NCBI RefSeq assembly: GCF_004341825.1
Contig: NZ_SMAG01000003.1
Span: 372,001-436,000, forward strand
Reading direction: 5' to 3'
From: Hazenella coriacea
GTDB taxonomy: Bacteria; Bacillota; Bacilli; Thermoactinomycetales; Thermoactinomycetaceae
Length of the DNA stretch: 64,000 nt
Part shown: positions 48,024 through 56,923 of the stretch, one piece after another
Layout: each line of letters begins with the position of its first letter
Position numbering within the stretch: the first letter of the stretch is position 1
Position numbers and translations under genes: made by a program
The notes under the pieces: generated by a model
The model's input: only the letters and a program-made list of their open reading frames with translations
The model's database searches: none
What the model was told of the DNA's origin: nothing

Positions 48024-48294
48024 GTCTGCAAACCTCCCGGGATTTTTCAAGTTCCAGAGGTTTGCAGACATAAACATGGATTGCATCGGCGAAAAGCCTT
48101 GTGATATGCTGGGTTTGTAACGGGTTTAAATTGCATCCATACTGGAATTGAAACTGTACCTCTTCAAAGTGTCGGCGGTTTTCTTCTATGATTTGTTTAA
48201 ATTGCATCCATACTGGAATTGAAAGAGGGTTTCCAGTGAGGGCCAGATTGAAAATACATCTATTGTTTAAATTGCATCCATACTGGAATTGAAA
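48024..48294 (+). CRISPR. Family B leader and array (3 repeats, best copy)
   Basis: Hairpin 48024-48069 with perfect 13-bp arms, repeat-like ATTGCATC at 48080, then three repeats at 48124-48153, 48195-48224 and 48265-48294. The repeat begins GTTTAAATTGCATCC, continues ATACTGGAATTGAAA, and is followed by C or G. Spacers are 41 and 40 nt. The 3' end ATTGAAA resembles the handle of many type I-B and type III repeats. Confidence 0.93.
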
Positions 48295-48331
48295 GTAACA
48301 TATCCGATTGGTCCACTTATACTTTCTATAA

Positions 48332-48374
48332 AAAAAGCCGCCGTACCCTTGTCGAGGGTACGGCGGCTTTTTGC
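48332..48374. terminator. Strong bidirectional terminator
   Basis: Perfect 18-bp stem AAAAAGCCGCCGTACCCT and complement with a 5-nt loop, between the family B array and the beta-lactamase gene. Confidence 0.92.
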
Positions 48375-48414
48375 TGGTCTTTACAAGCCTACTTCAATCT
48401 TGTATTTCCAATTA

Positions 48415-49320
48415 CTACTTATGGTTGACTTTAAGGATATCGATGACTTCCTTTGTCGCCTGTGCAATCAGCTTGTCATCAAATTTAGCGTCTTTTTCAT
48501 CACGATCAGAAAGTATGGCAAGGACAATCGGATCACCCTTCGGTGGCCAGAGGATCGCTATGTCATTTCGTGTGCCATAGAATCCGCCTCCAGTTTTATC
48601 TGCAACTTCCCAACCTTTTGGTACTCCCGCACGAATTAATGCATCTCCAGTGGTATTTCTCTTCATCCAATCTACTAATAACTCACGTTTTTCCGTTGGG
48701 AGTGTGTCACCGATTGTGAATGCCTGGAGACTGGTAGCAAGTGCTCTCGGCGTACTCGTATCATGAGTTTCTCCCGGTTTAACGTCGTTTAACTCTGGTT
48801 CGATTCGCACCGGATTGGTTACATCATCACCCATCGCCACGAGGGATTTTTTAAACCCACTCGGTCCACCCAGTTGTTCAAGGATGAGGTTGCCAGCAGT
48901 ATTATCACTGTATCGAAGGGATGCATCGCAAATCTCTTTAAGAGTCATTCCTTGATTAACATACTTCTCCGTGATCGGACTATATGTCACAAGATCATCT
49001 TGGCTATATGTAATTCTTTGATTAAGATCAGATATGGACTTTTGTTGTAACAACGCTCCTACAGCCAACGCTTTATGTGTAGATGTGTATGCAAAACGCT
49101 CATCTGCTCGATAAGTGACTGTTTGCTTTGTGCCAGTATCCAATGCAAAGATACCAAGTCTAGCATCAAATTCTTCCTCAAGTTTGGCAAAATCATCTGT
49201 AACTGTGGTTTCTTTAATTTGTTGTTTGGGTTGAACAGCGGTATTCACTGAACAACCAACCAACGTTACACATGAGAGAATTAGTACGAGTGCAATTTTA
49301 AACCCAGTCCATGTTTTCAT
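48415..49320 (-). CDS. bla: Class A beta-lactamase (lipoprotein type)
   Basis: 301 residues. Signal with lipobox TLVGCS. All class A motifs are present: Ser70-x-x-Lys in TSTHKAL, SDN in RYSDNTAGN, the Glu166 region RIEPELND and KTGGG in ADKTGGGFYG. Resembles Bacillus penicillinases. No blaI/blaR regulators are adjacent. Hydrolysis of penicillins is expected; the spectrum cannot be told from sequence. Confidence 0.93.
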   Translation of the reverse strand: MKTWTGFKIALVLILSCVTLVGCSVNTAVQPKQQIKETTVTDDFAKLEEEFDARLGIFALDTGTKQTVTYRADERFAYTSTHKALAVGALLQQKSISDLNQRITYSQDDLVTYSPITEKYVNQGMTLKEICDASLRYSDNTAGNLILEQLGGPSGFKKSLVAMGDDVTNPVRIEPELNDVKPGETHDTSTPRALATSLQAFTIGDTLPTEKRELLVDWMKRNTTGDALIRAGVPKGWEVADKTGGGFYGTRNDIAILWPPKGDPIVLAILSDRDEKDAKFDDKLIAQATKEVIDILKVNHK

Positions 49321-49435
49321 TAGAACCCAACCTTTTTAGACAGTTTATCACTCATTGGAGGTGGCAACAATCCACGAATTATATTGCCATTTTGACCAAC
49401 TCAACTGTGTCCCTTTCAGGAACTGTAATTACGTA

Positions 49436-49840
49436 TTACAAAACTTCTTGATTTAAGTCACTCATTTCGGGTGAGTGGATTTCTCGGAGAATAGTCCAAA
49501 GGCTGTTTGCCGAAACACCGTAGTTCTTTTCATAGAAGCTGATCGCTTCTTTCAATTCATTGTATTCCTTTATAAATTCAGAACCAGTCAGTGTTCTGTG
49601 TTTGAAGTTTTCGATGGACATATATAGCCCTTGGTATAAAGAGGAACTAACGACTGAATTCCCCTTGACTGTTTGTTCTTCCTCGTTCAACTTCTTTTTG
49701 ACCCAGTGACCGATCTTATCACCTGATTCCTCAAGCTTTTCCCATTCTTCTAGTGTAAGAGTGAGAGAAACTTTCTTGGTGATCCCCAGTCTGGGACGAC
49801 CAGCCCCAGGACGTTTTCCCCCGCGTTTTTTTACTTCCAT
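49436..49840 (-). CDS. Small DNA-binding-like protein of mobile elements
   Basis: 134 residues, RBS AAAGGAGTTAAATC. Basic N-terminus RGGKRPGAGRPRLG followed by a ribbon-helix-helix-like stretch (KKVSLTLTLEEWEKLEESG). Proteins with this GAGRP motif are frequent on plasmids and phages. Exact role unknown. Confidence 0.65.
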   Translation of the reverse strand: MEVKKRGGKRPGAGRPRLGITKKVSLTLTLEEWEKLEESGDKIGHWVKKKLNEEEQTVKGNSVVSSSLYQGLYMSIENFKHRTLTGSEFIKEYNELKEAISFYEKNYGVSANSLWTILREIHSPEMSDLNQEVL

Positions 49841-49895
49841 TGATTTAACTCCTTTGTTTTAAGTACCCTTGACTCCCATTATGTTAATAAATAAA

Positions 49896-49935
49896 ATCCC
49901 AACTCGCACTCCGCCAAGAGCACAAGTTGGGATGA
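49896..49935. terminator. Terminator-like inverted repeat
   Basis: ATCCCAACT...AGTTGGGAT, 12 bp beyond the stop of the secreted protein gene. Confidence 0.6.
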
Positions 49936-49946
49936 TGTATGATGAA

Positions 49947-50315
49947 TCAGGCTCCTTCACAGCCTACATATCCAGTGCTACTACCACTTCTTTGATCGAC
50001 TAAAACTTGCCATACCGTATTACTTGAATTTTGCTCAGTGAAAATCCAACTAGTCCCACTTGGTAATTGAACAGGACCGACAACCGTTTGCCAACTCCCA
50101 CCATCCACTCTCTTACGGAGGGATACCCATGATCCTGTACCTGATTTGTGAATTGCAGTCATTCTGATTTTTGCATAAACCGTAGTACATTCAAAACCTA
50201 TATGTTGCCCACTTGATAGACTCCATGAGTTATTGGCAGGTATAGCATAAGACTCCGTTGAAATAGAAAAAACAAATAGAAACATCAGAACAAATGCCAA
50301 ACTCTTTTTCCACAT
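49947..50315 (-). CDS. Secreted small protein with one possible disulfide
   Basis: 122 residues. Signal peptide (KSLAFVLMFLFVFSIS) with probable cleavage after ESYA. Mature part about 98 residues, strand-rich (GSWVSLRKRVDGGSWQTVVG), with two Cys (FECTTVYA, VGCEGA). RBS TTTGGAGGTCTTAC. Family unknown. Confidence 0.65.
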   Translation of the reverse strand: MWKKSLAFVLMFLFVFSISTESYAIPANNSWSLSSGQHIGFECTTVYAKIRMTAIHKSGTGSWVSLRKRVDGGSWQTVVGPVQLPSGTSWIFTEQNSSNTVWQVLVDQRSGSSTGYVGCEGA

Positions 50316-50922
50316 AGTAAGACCTCCAAAGGTTTATTTTATGGTACAACTAAATTTTATAATATTCCGCGTTCGCTTACAAGTTGTAATTTTGATAAAT
50401 AACTTATTATTATAATAAACTTAATATATAGTTATAAATTTGATATTCCGTGATATGAGGTAAAAAAAGAGCAGTTTTACCTACTTTACTATGACTTCCA
50501 CATCTTAGATCCAATAAATCCCTGTGTCACATCTGGTTTTAGATTAACATTGCGAAATGTAAAGATATTTATATTTTTTTAAAAGTGTAATACTTATGGA
50601 TAAAGCCGATCTACTACCAAAGTTAAAGTACAATCTTTATTAACAAAAAAAGGGTATCCGGAGATGTGGAAATATCTGTGCCGAATACCTTTTCGTAAAC
50701 CCACTCATATTCCCTTGGTTGAAATGGTATATCGTACAATACATCAATCGATAATCATCTTTACCCCCACCATATTGGGAATATTTAGATTTTGGTGGAT
50801 TTACATATTTAATGAATTCATCTTGTAACTTTTATTCTAATATCTGGCACAAAAGCATAATACCAAGAGTAATATGCATATTAGATATAGATCAGCTTTT
50901 TTATAAATATTCTCACCAATCT
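50316..50922. other. 600-bp gap
   Basis: AT-rich. A hairpin at 50647-50693 (AAAAGGGTAT ... ATACCTTTT with an internal stem) is a probable terminator. No gene. Confidence 0.5.
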
Positions 50923-51690
50923 TTACCAAGCAATAGGCTGGCGATTACGAAAATAACCACCATTTGGCCCCTCTTCATTCAATGTTGCGAGCCAAACAGC
51001 GGTATCTGCACCTTCTTCGACTGTGCCAGGTGCATTAGATCCTCCCATATCGGTTTGAACTCTTCCAGGACAAACTGCGTTAACTTTGATTCCCATATCA
51101 GCCACATCTTGAGCCACTAAACATGTTAAGGCGTTAAGCATAGTTTTGGAGATTCGATAGGCGGGCGAAGATCCCCCCAATCGACGTACTAGGGTATGGT
51201 TTTGAATAGATCCTTGACCGCACATAATTTCAAAGGCCCCTAAACCAGATGATAAATTGACAATTCGTCCATAATTCTGTTGTCTCATAATAGGAACCAC
51301 GGCCTGTGTCATTCGTAAAGCACCAAAAAAATTGGTTTCAAAAGTTTCTTTTACTACTAACTCTTCAACTTCTAAAACAGAAACTCCCCTGTCAAGAATA
51401 ATTCCAGCATTATTCACAAGTACATCCAATCGTCCATACTTATTTGCTATTTGATTTATTATCTTTTCGATGCTACCGCTATCATTTACATCGATTACTT
51501 GCAGATCCACCATCAATCCATTACTTCTAAATTCTATTACAACTTTTTCTCCTTTTTCTGCATCTCTACATCCGATTAGGACATGGTATCCTTGCGAGGC
51601 TAATTGACGGGATATCTCTCGCCCAATCCCACGATTCCCTCCTGTAACTAAAGCAACTTTATGATCTTGTTTGTTTACTAAATTAACCAT
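50923..51690 (-). CDS. Short-chain dehydrogenase/reductase
   Basis: 255 residues. NAD(P) loop TGGNRGIG, NNAG, catalytic Ser in VNLSSGLG and YRISK. The Arg/Asp after the second strand (GCRDAEKG) suggests NADP. Classical SDR. Directly behind a MerR-family gene (no gap), so induced by that regulator's signal; resembles plant and bacterial carbonyl-reductase-type SDRs. Confidence 0.9.
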   Translation of the reverse strand: MVNLVNKQDHKVALVTGGNRGIGREISRQLASQGYHVLIGCRDAEKGEKVVIEFRSNGLMVDLQVIDVNDSGSIEKIINQIANKYGRLDVLVNNAGIILDRGVSVLEVEELVVKETFETNFFGALRMTQAVVPIMRQQNYGRIVNLSSGLGAFEIMCGQGSIQNHTLVRRLGGSSPAYRISKTMLNALTCLVAQDVADMGIKVNAVCPGRVQTDMGGSNAPGTVEEGADTAVWLATLNEEGPNGGYFRNRQPIAW

Positions 51691-52068
51691 TTACTGTTCT
51701 CCTTGTTTGATTTGTTTTTTTAGATTTTTGACTACATCTTTAAGCTGAGATTCTGCTTTGCGTAAGATCTCAATCTGTTCCCTAATTTCAGTTAGTTTCA
51801 GTTCACCCTTTTTGATGCCATTTTGGATACAAGCTTCTTTATTTTCATCCCATGAACAGTGAAACAAATCAGCAATTTCATTAGTTTTTAAACCCATACT
51901 TAGATAAAGCTGAATCATTCGAATCTGTTCAATATCGATTTCGCTATATTGACGATACCCATTATCTAACCGATTTGGTTTCAAAAGTTGTTTTTCTTCG
52001 TAATATCGAAGAGACCGAAGACTTACACCCGTTTTCCGAGCTAATTCACTAATATGAATGGTGATCAC
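51691..52068 (-). CDS. MerR-family regulator
   Basis: About 125 residues from the GTG at 52068. An upstream in-frame GTG is rejected because it lies inside the promoter. Winged helix ITIHISELARKTGVSLRSLR, then YYEEKQLLKPNRLDNGYRQY, and a C-terminal coiled coil. A Cys (FHCSWDENKEACIQ) may sense metals or thiols but this is not a known metal-site pattern. Co-transcribed with the SDR. Confidence 0.85.
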   Translation of the reverse strand: MITIHISELARKTGVSLRSLRYYEEKQLLKPNRLDNGYRQYSEIDIEQIRMIQLYLSMGLKTNEIADLFHCSWDENKEACIQNGIKKGELKLTEIREQIEILRKAESQLKDVVKNLKKQIKQGEQ

Positions 52069-52095
52069 CTCTTTTGCATGCCTTACTTTAGCTTT

Positions 52096-52126
52096 ACTAT
52101 AAACCCTCACATAATGTGAAGGTCAA
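52096..52126 (-). promoter_or_regulatory. MerR-type promoter of the MerR-SDR operon
   Basis: Minus strand TTGACC (52121-52126), 19-bp spacer containing the CTTCACAT/ATGTGAGG dyad, then TATAGT (52096-52101). Confidence 0.82.
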
Positions 52127-52202
52127 GCGCTTTATTCAATGAACAACAAATCGATGAAGGTAATGTAAATGTTTACTGTGTGATCAAAACACTTAAATAA
52201 AA

Positions 52203-52254
52203 AAGTATTCAGATCTCGTATGAGCACAATTCCACACGATAATCCGAATACCTC
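52203..52254. terminator. Imperfect terminator hairpin
   Basis: GTATTC...GAATAC with inner ATCTCGT/ACGAT pairing. Confidence 0.5.
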
Positions 52255-52285
52255 AAAAAAATAATCCAGTCACTCGACTGGTTTC

Positions 52286-52789
52286 TCATTCTCCATTCAA
52301 TTTACGTTTAATCTCCTGTAAATCTCGATCCACTTCACTCTGTTTGTAGACCCAGGCTCGCATAATATCAGATATGTTATTCAATGAGCCAATCACCTTC
52401 TCGAAGTTCTGATCTATTTGTTCAAATCGTTGATCTACTTGCTCAAATCGCTGGTCTACCTGTTCAAATCGTTGATCTACTTGTTCAAACCGTTCATCCA
52501 TCTTTTGCTCCAGTTTGTCTATCTTCTCCGTAAGTCGTTTCTCAGTCCCGTATGTGATGGATTTATTCAGTATATAGGCGGCTTCTGCTTTGTCTTCCGC
52601 TAACTCCTTCGCCACTGCCACCTCATCTAAGGTGATTTGTTCCAATGTGACTGTGACCGCCAATAAATCTTCATGCCGTGCCATTTCGGAGTGTACGATA
52701 TCGACCTTTCCATCCACCTCGGCTAGTTTGCTGTCGATCTGTTCCAGTTTCGTTAGAATTCGCTGAAGATCCTCGTTCAAGCCTCTCAC
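52286..52789 (-). CDS. Coiled-coil protein with tandem 7-residue repeats
   Basis: 167 residues, helical throughout. Heptads FEQVDQR repeat four to five times (encoded by 21-bp tandem repeats at about 52408-52496), as in phage- and plasmid-borne coiled-coil proteins. Function unknown; RBS GAGAGG. Confidence 0.65.
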   Translation of the reverse strand: MRGLNEDLQRILTKLEQIDSKLAEVDGKVDIVHSEMARHEDLLAVTVTLEQITLDEVAVAKELAEDKAEAAYILNKSITYGTEKRLTEKIDKLEQKMDERFEQVDQRFEQVDQRFEQVDQRFEQIDQNFEKVIGSLNNISDIMRAWVYKQSEVDRDLQEIKRKLNGE

Positions 52790-52869
52790 CTGCTATTGGG
52801 ATTTTCTTCATTCTAACACAAATAAATCAGAATTGGACGGGCCTATGTTATAATTCTTTATAATATTTG

Positions 52870-53028
52870 CTATTTTGTTTCATTCATACATTTCATCCAT
52901 AGATACCAACATACATATTGAATTTCTTTCAGCCGTGCTTGCCTCTCCTCTTCAGTAATTTGTGGTGGGACAATTTCGATCCGTGAGTTACCTATGTAAA
53001 ATATCTTTCTTTCACTTTCATTTTTCAC
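52870..53028 (-). CDS. Small protein divergent from the recombinase gene
   Basis: 52 residues, GTG start after GTGAGGTGGTCAA. Reads MKNESERKIFYIGNSRIEIV, then PPQITEEERQARLKEIQYV. Well-formed and probably real; no family recognised. It shares the upstream region with the recombinase gene. Confidence 0.6.
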   Translation of the reverse strand: MKNESERKIFYIGNSRIEIVPPQITEEERQARLKEIQYVCWYLWMKCMNETK

Positions 53029-53101
53029 TTGACCACCTCACAATTCATGTATATGCGACTGAAAGATATGGAATACAACATAATAAATATGGGGTGAAAA
53101 T

Positions 53102-54673
53102 ATGGAAAGAGTGGCTATCTATCTTCGTAAATCACGTGAGGATAGCGAAGCTGAATCGCGTGGTGAAGGGGAAACACTGATTAAACACAAAAAAACGCTA
53201 CTTGAAGTAGCTAAACGACAAAATTTGAATATCGTTAAAATTTATCAAGAGATCATCTCTGGTGAAAGTATCATTCATAGACCTGAGATGATTAAGCTAT
53301 TAGAAGCAGTAAAAAAAGGGCTGTATGATGGTGTCCTAGTGATGGATATTGACCGATTAGGACGGGGAAATATGCAAGACCAAGGAAAGATCCTGGATGC
53401 ATTTAAAACAAGTAAAACGAAGATTATCACTCCGCGTAAATTCTATGACTTAGACGACGAGTTTGATGAGGAATACAGTGAATTTGAAGCATTCATGGCA
53501 AGAAAAGAATTCAAGATTATTAAGCGACGGTTACAAAGTGGTCGAGTCAGATCAGTGAAAGACGGTAATTATGTAGGCACACGTCCACCTTATGGATACC
53601 AGAAGGTCAAATTAGATGATGGGAGTATTACCCTTGCCCCTGATCCTGATCAGGCACCGATCGTAAAAATGATCTTTGAATGGTATACATCAGAAGAATC
53701 TACTGAACGAATGGGAACAACAAATATCGCTAAAAAATTGAATCGTTTAGGTATCGAGTCCTACTCTGGAGCAAAGTGGAGTAATACCGTGATCCTACAA
53801 ATTCTCAAAAATTCTGTGTACATAGGAAAGATTAGTTGGGGAAAAGTCGAAAGAAAGAAATCTGTCGATCCTTCAAAAGGCGTAGATACTAGAACCCGAT
53901 CCGAAGGAGATGATGGATTGATTGTGGTGGATGGAAAACATGAACCACTCATTTCTGAAGAGCTTTTTGAAAAAGCCCAAGAGATTAGAAAAAAGAAAAG
54001 ACACCCTAGCTGGAAACCCACTACAAGCCTCAGAAACCCTCTAGCTGGTCTAATTGTCTGTGGGAAGTGTGGAGCTATGATGAAAATGAAACAAGCCTCT
54101 CAAAGCGGCGGTAGGCGTCCTTGGCCACATCTTGTATGCACGAACCGAGGAAAAGGCGGTAATTGTAATAAGAGTTCTAGACTCGAACATGTTGAACGAA
54201 AAATTCTAGAATCACTTTACAAAGAGTTAAAAAGTTATAAAATGAGATTCGACTTTGAAGATTACTCAGTAGACAATGGTAAAATTGAAGTTTACCAAAT
54301 GACTATCGATAACATTCATCAAGAGATCAAAAATCTTCAATTACAAAAAGGGAAACTTCATGACTTTCTCGAACGTGGGATCTATGATGAGGAAACCTAC
54401 ATTGAACGGTCAAAAGATATTGCAACTCGGCTCAATCAAGCAAGAGAATCACTTGAAGCTACTACCAGTGAATTAAAATCCATACAAGACCGACTAGGAG
54501 CTAGACAAAGTGTGATCCCAAGGATTGAGCACGTGTTGGACATATACGAAGACTTAGACACGCCTGAGCAAAAAAATATCTTACTAAAAACAGTTCTTGA
54601 TAAATGTGTATACACGAAAGAGCAGCATCAAAGAAACGATCAATTCACTTTAGTTATTTATCCGAAGATTTAG
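53102..54673 (+). CDS. Large serine recombinase (site-specific integrase)
   Basis: 523 residues. Resolvase catalytic domain with the nucleophile Ser in YLRKSREDSE and the VLVMDIDRLGRG motif. Recombinase domain (GYQKVKLDDGSIT through NRLGIESYSGAKWSNTVILQ), zinc ribbon (CGKCGAMMKM ... CTNRGKGGNCNK) and a coiled coil (about 375-450) used to control integration against excision. Complete and apparently functional. Lies 20-40 bp from the cotJC junction, the normal place for the integrase of an element. Confidence 0.95.
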   Translation: MERVAIYLRKSREDSEAESRGEGETLIKHKKTLLEVAKRQNLNIVKIYQEIISGESIIHRPEMIKLLEAVKKGLYDGVLVMDIDRLGRGNMQDQGKILDAFKTSKTKIITPRKFYDLDDEFDEEYSEFEAFMARKEFKIIKRRLQSGRVRSVKDGNYVGTRPPYGYQKVKLDDGSITLAPDPDQAPIVKMIFEWYTSEESTERMGTTNIAKKLNRLGIESYSGAKWSNTVILQILKNSVYIGKISWGKVERKKSVDPSKGVDTRTRSEGDDGLIVVDGKHEPLISEELFEKAQEIRKKKRHPSWKPTTSLRNPLAGLIVCGKCGAMMKMKQASQSGGRRPWPHLVCTNRGKGGNCNKSSRLEHVERKILESLYKELKSYKMRFDFEDYSVDNGKIEVYQMTIDNIHQEIKNLQLQKGKLHDFLERGIYDEETYIERSKDIATRLNQARESLEATTSELKSIQDRLGARQSVIPRIEHVLDIYEDLDTPEQKNILLKTVLDKCVYTKEQHQRNDQFTLVIYPKI

Positions 54674-54684
54674 CTTTATTTTTT

Positions 54685-54725
54685 TCGCACTATGATATAT
54701 GATAGATATAATAATATGGTGAACA
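54685..54725 (+). other. Probable attachment-site junction of the island
   Basis: Between the recombinase stop and 54716 the sequence is element DNA. From ATGGTG (54716) the cotJC frame continues. A crossover within or near ATGGT is suggested. No second att copy was identified within the window. Confidence 0.6.
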
Positions 54726-55066
54726 AATTAACCAAGGATGCCACTCCTGAACAAATGAAAGAAGCGGGATTGGGCGATCATTATGCTAACCATGACAAAG
54801 CCTTGTTTTACACAGATGCATCAGGCAATCCATTTACTGCTACATACATCCAAGCCAAAGGAGACCCCATCGCAGATTTATACGAAGATATTGCCGCAGA
54901 AGAAAAAGCACGGGCAACCTATCAATGGCTGATCGATCTTTCCGATGATCCCGATATTAATGATTCACTAAAATTTCTACGAGAACGAGAAGTCGTTCAT
55001 GCGCAAAGATTTAGGGAAGCCGTCGAAATATTGAAAGATCAACAGGGTCAAAAAAGATTTTACTGA
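54716..55066 (+). pseudogene. cotJC: CotJC spore coat protein, C-terminal part cut by the element
   Basis: 117 codons continue a manganese-catalase-like CotJC from MVNKLTKDATPEQMKEAGLG, through FTATYIQAKGDPIADLYEDI and EEKARATYQWLIDLSDD, to REREVVHAQRFREAVEILK. The first 70-80 residues are missing from this side, and no cotJA or cotJB is near. If the island excises precisely, a full gene would be restored, as known for sigK with the skin element. Otherwise this is a dead fragment. Confidence 0.85.
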
Positions 55067-55108
55067 TATACTCTATTTTGTCCCTATCCCTATTTTGAAA
55101 CAATCGCA

Positions 55109-55176
55109 CAAAAAAAGTAGCCGCCTATTGCTCTGAAGCGTGACAGTTCAATCACGCCAGACAAAGAGGTGGCTTT
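55109..55176 (+). terminator. Hairpin structure after cotJC
   Basis: Outer AGCCGCCT/AGGTGGCT pairing with an inner GCGTGA/TCACGC stem. Terminator of cotJC or a structured 3' end. Confidence 0.55.
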
Positions 55177-55256
55177 GTTCTTTATGACCAGCAAATCGCT
55201 CATCATTGAACCTGATCCTTCATCTATATTTACCTATTGATCTCTATCCTATAGTC

Positions 55257-55424
55257 CTACATATGTCTCAGTTTTGATGCTAATGCCTTATGTTGTTCTT
55301 TCAGCTGCTTTAGTTCTTCATGCAAATCATATTGAGCGAGGAACTCATGACGTTCTTTAGCCAACAAATACTCCTGGTGAACAGAGAAAAGACGCTCCTC
55401 CAGTGCTTTTAATTCTTCTAACAT
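55257..55424 (-). CDS. Short coiled-coil protein
   Basis: 55 residues from the ATG at 55424 (GAGGTGCTTAAT upstream). One long helix with heptads (EELKALEERLFSVHQEYLLA, then EELKQLKEQHKALASKL). Unknown. Confidence 0.6.
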   Translation of the reverse strand: MLEELKALEERLFSVHQEYLLAKERHEFLAQYDLHEELKQLKEQHKALASKLRHM

Positions 55425-55683
55425 ATTAAGCACCTCAATTCTTATTAGATTAAAGAACAGAAAGCTTGGCTTAGAAATGTATACCCCTTTTCCAGACAAA
55501 TAAACCTTCAAGAAAAGATCTTTATCATTTAAATTGCAAAATATTCAACACACCACGAAATAACCAAGAAAATGAAAAAACAATGAGAAATTTGTAGGAG
55601 TTGGCAATTGACCAATGTCGAAAATTTGATAAAATAAAATTTCAGTACTCATTCAAGTTCATAATCTTTGAAAGGAGCCTATC

Positions 55684-55842
55684 ATGTCCCTCAACCCACA
55701 ATATATACCAACATCCTTTCTTGAAGAGTTTCGTACCTTAAAGTTAGAATGGATGATTCATGATCTTCGTAAATGTACCCCTGATGAATTAATTCAAATA
55801 AAAAAAGAGATCGATCAACTTTTGCATTTAGATACAGAATAG
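55684..55842 (+). CDS. Small protein of unknown function
   Basis: 52 residues, RBS AAAGGAGCC. MSLNPQYIPTSFLEEFRTLK, then WMIHDLRKCTPDELIQIK. Overlaps nothing; the next gene starts 2 bp later, so both form an operon ending in a strong terminator. Confidence 0.6.
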   Translation: MSLNPQYIPTSFLEEFRTLKLEWMIHDLRKCTPDELIQIKKEIDQLLHLDTE

Positions 55843-55843
55843 G

Positions 55844-56071
55844 ATGAATTTGATGAACCAATCAACTGAGAAACTCCTCATTCAGACCTACCAACATATT
55901 AATGAATCCAGAAATCTAGTCGAAAAATTGATCAATCAGCTTGGACAACAACATCAACTGATCAATCAATTACCTGAAGACATTCAACACTTAGTTCAAG
56001 TTGCATTAGAACTCTCCCCTGATCAAAGAAAAACTCTTCGATTATTCTTAGAGTCACTTAAACAAGAATAA
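55844..56071 (+). CDS. Small helical protein
   Basis: 75 residues, ATG right after the previous stop. Helical, Gln-rich (HINESRNLVEKLINQLGQQH), ending with ALELSPDQRKTLRLFLESL. Unknown; co-transcribed with the previous gene. Confidence 0.6.
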   Translation: MNLMNQSTEKLLIQTYQHINESRNLVEKLINQLGQQHQLINQLPEDIQHLVQVALELSPDQRKTLRLFLESLKQE

Positions 56072-56116
56072 CCCAGCCTCATCCAAGAAATCATACGGAT
56101 GAGGCTGGGTTATCTT
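56070..56116. terminator. Strong terminator
   Basis: Perfect 15-bp stem AACCCAGCCTCATCC and complement with 12-nt loop. Confidence 0.9.
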
Positions 56117-56133
56117 TATGTAACTGATTCTTT

Positions 56134-56571
56134 TTATAACCCTTGTTGATAATGAAACATTCTTCTGGACAAAACAGAATTTCGGAAATAACGGTACATT
56201 TTAGCGGCGTCGATCGAAGCGAGAAGCCCTGTTCCGGGAATAATCCGAAGTGTTTTTTTTCCTTCTAACCTTATGTAGTCATGCTGTTTAAACATTAAAA
56301 GAAAGTTCATACATGATTCTTGTTGCCCCACATAGTCACCAAAAAGACGAATTAGTTCATCGACAGTGATGTGACTTCGCTGATTACTTTGTAAGTCTGG
56401 ATCCAGTTGAGGATAAATAAGCAATCCCCACAAAATAACTAGAACTGCTTGACTTGTAGCATCCCATTGATGATGCGGAGGTTGATCTTGTATATTATTT
56501 GGTTTCTTAATCGGAGAAGACCATCGTGTGCTTAATAGAGAGCTGATCTCTTTCACTGATAAAGGGTTCAA
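56134..56571 (-). CDS. Protein of unknown function
   Basis: 145 residues. Hydrophobic middle (SQAVLVILWGLLIYPQLD) and a basic C-terminus. A winged-helix-like arrangement (ITVDELIRLFGDYVGQQESC, then FLLMFKQHDYIRLEGKKTLR) is conceivable. Not recognised. Confidence 0.6.
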   Translation of the reverse strand: MNPLSVKEISSLLSTRWSSPIKKPNNIQDQPPHHQWDATSQAVLVILWGLLIYPQLDPDLQSNQRSHITVDELIRLFGDYVGQQESCMNFLLMFKQHDYIRLEGKKTLRIIPGTGLLASIDAAKMYRYFRNSVLSRRMFHYQQGL

Positions 56572-56923
56572 TCAAAACTCCCCTTTCTTATATTAGGACT
56601 ACACAACCTAGGAATATGATTAAGAAAACTCTTTTTCTGAACCCTCTTAATCATAAAAGAAAACCTAAATATCATTTGTTATTATATGGGTATAGTCAAA
56701 TTTTTTAAGTTTCATACATATCCTAGAATGTTTTTTCTTAAAAATATAATTTTATTGTCTCTCTCCCGTCTTTTCTTGGTATTTATTAATCGAGTTGTTC
56801 AAAATTATTAAATATCTTTTAATAAATAAGTTTTTAAAAAATTATAGTAGAAAAGATTACATTTTTTCTGTTATATTATGAAGTAAGACTATATTTATTA
56901 TGGGAGCGGAAAGGTGATCATGA
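56572..56923. other. AT-rich upstream region
   Basis: Contains the promoters of the flanking divergent genes; no gene. Confidence 0.45.

Noticed and set aside
54692-55066. An intact small manganese catalase gene
   Set aside because: The sequence starts in the middle of the CotJC fold. The first eight codons come from the recombinase side, without a ribosome binding site.
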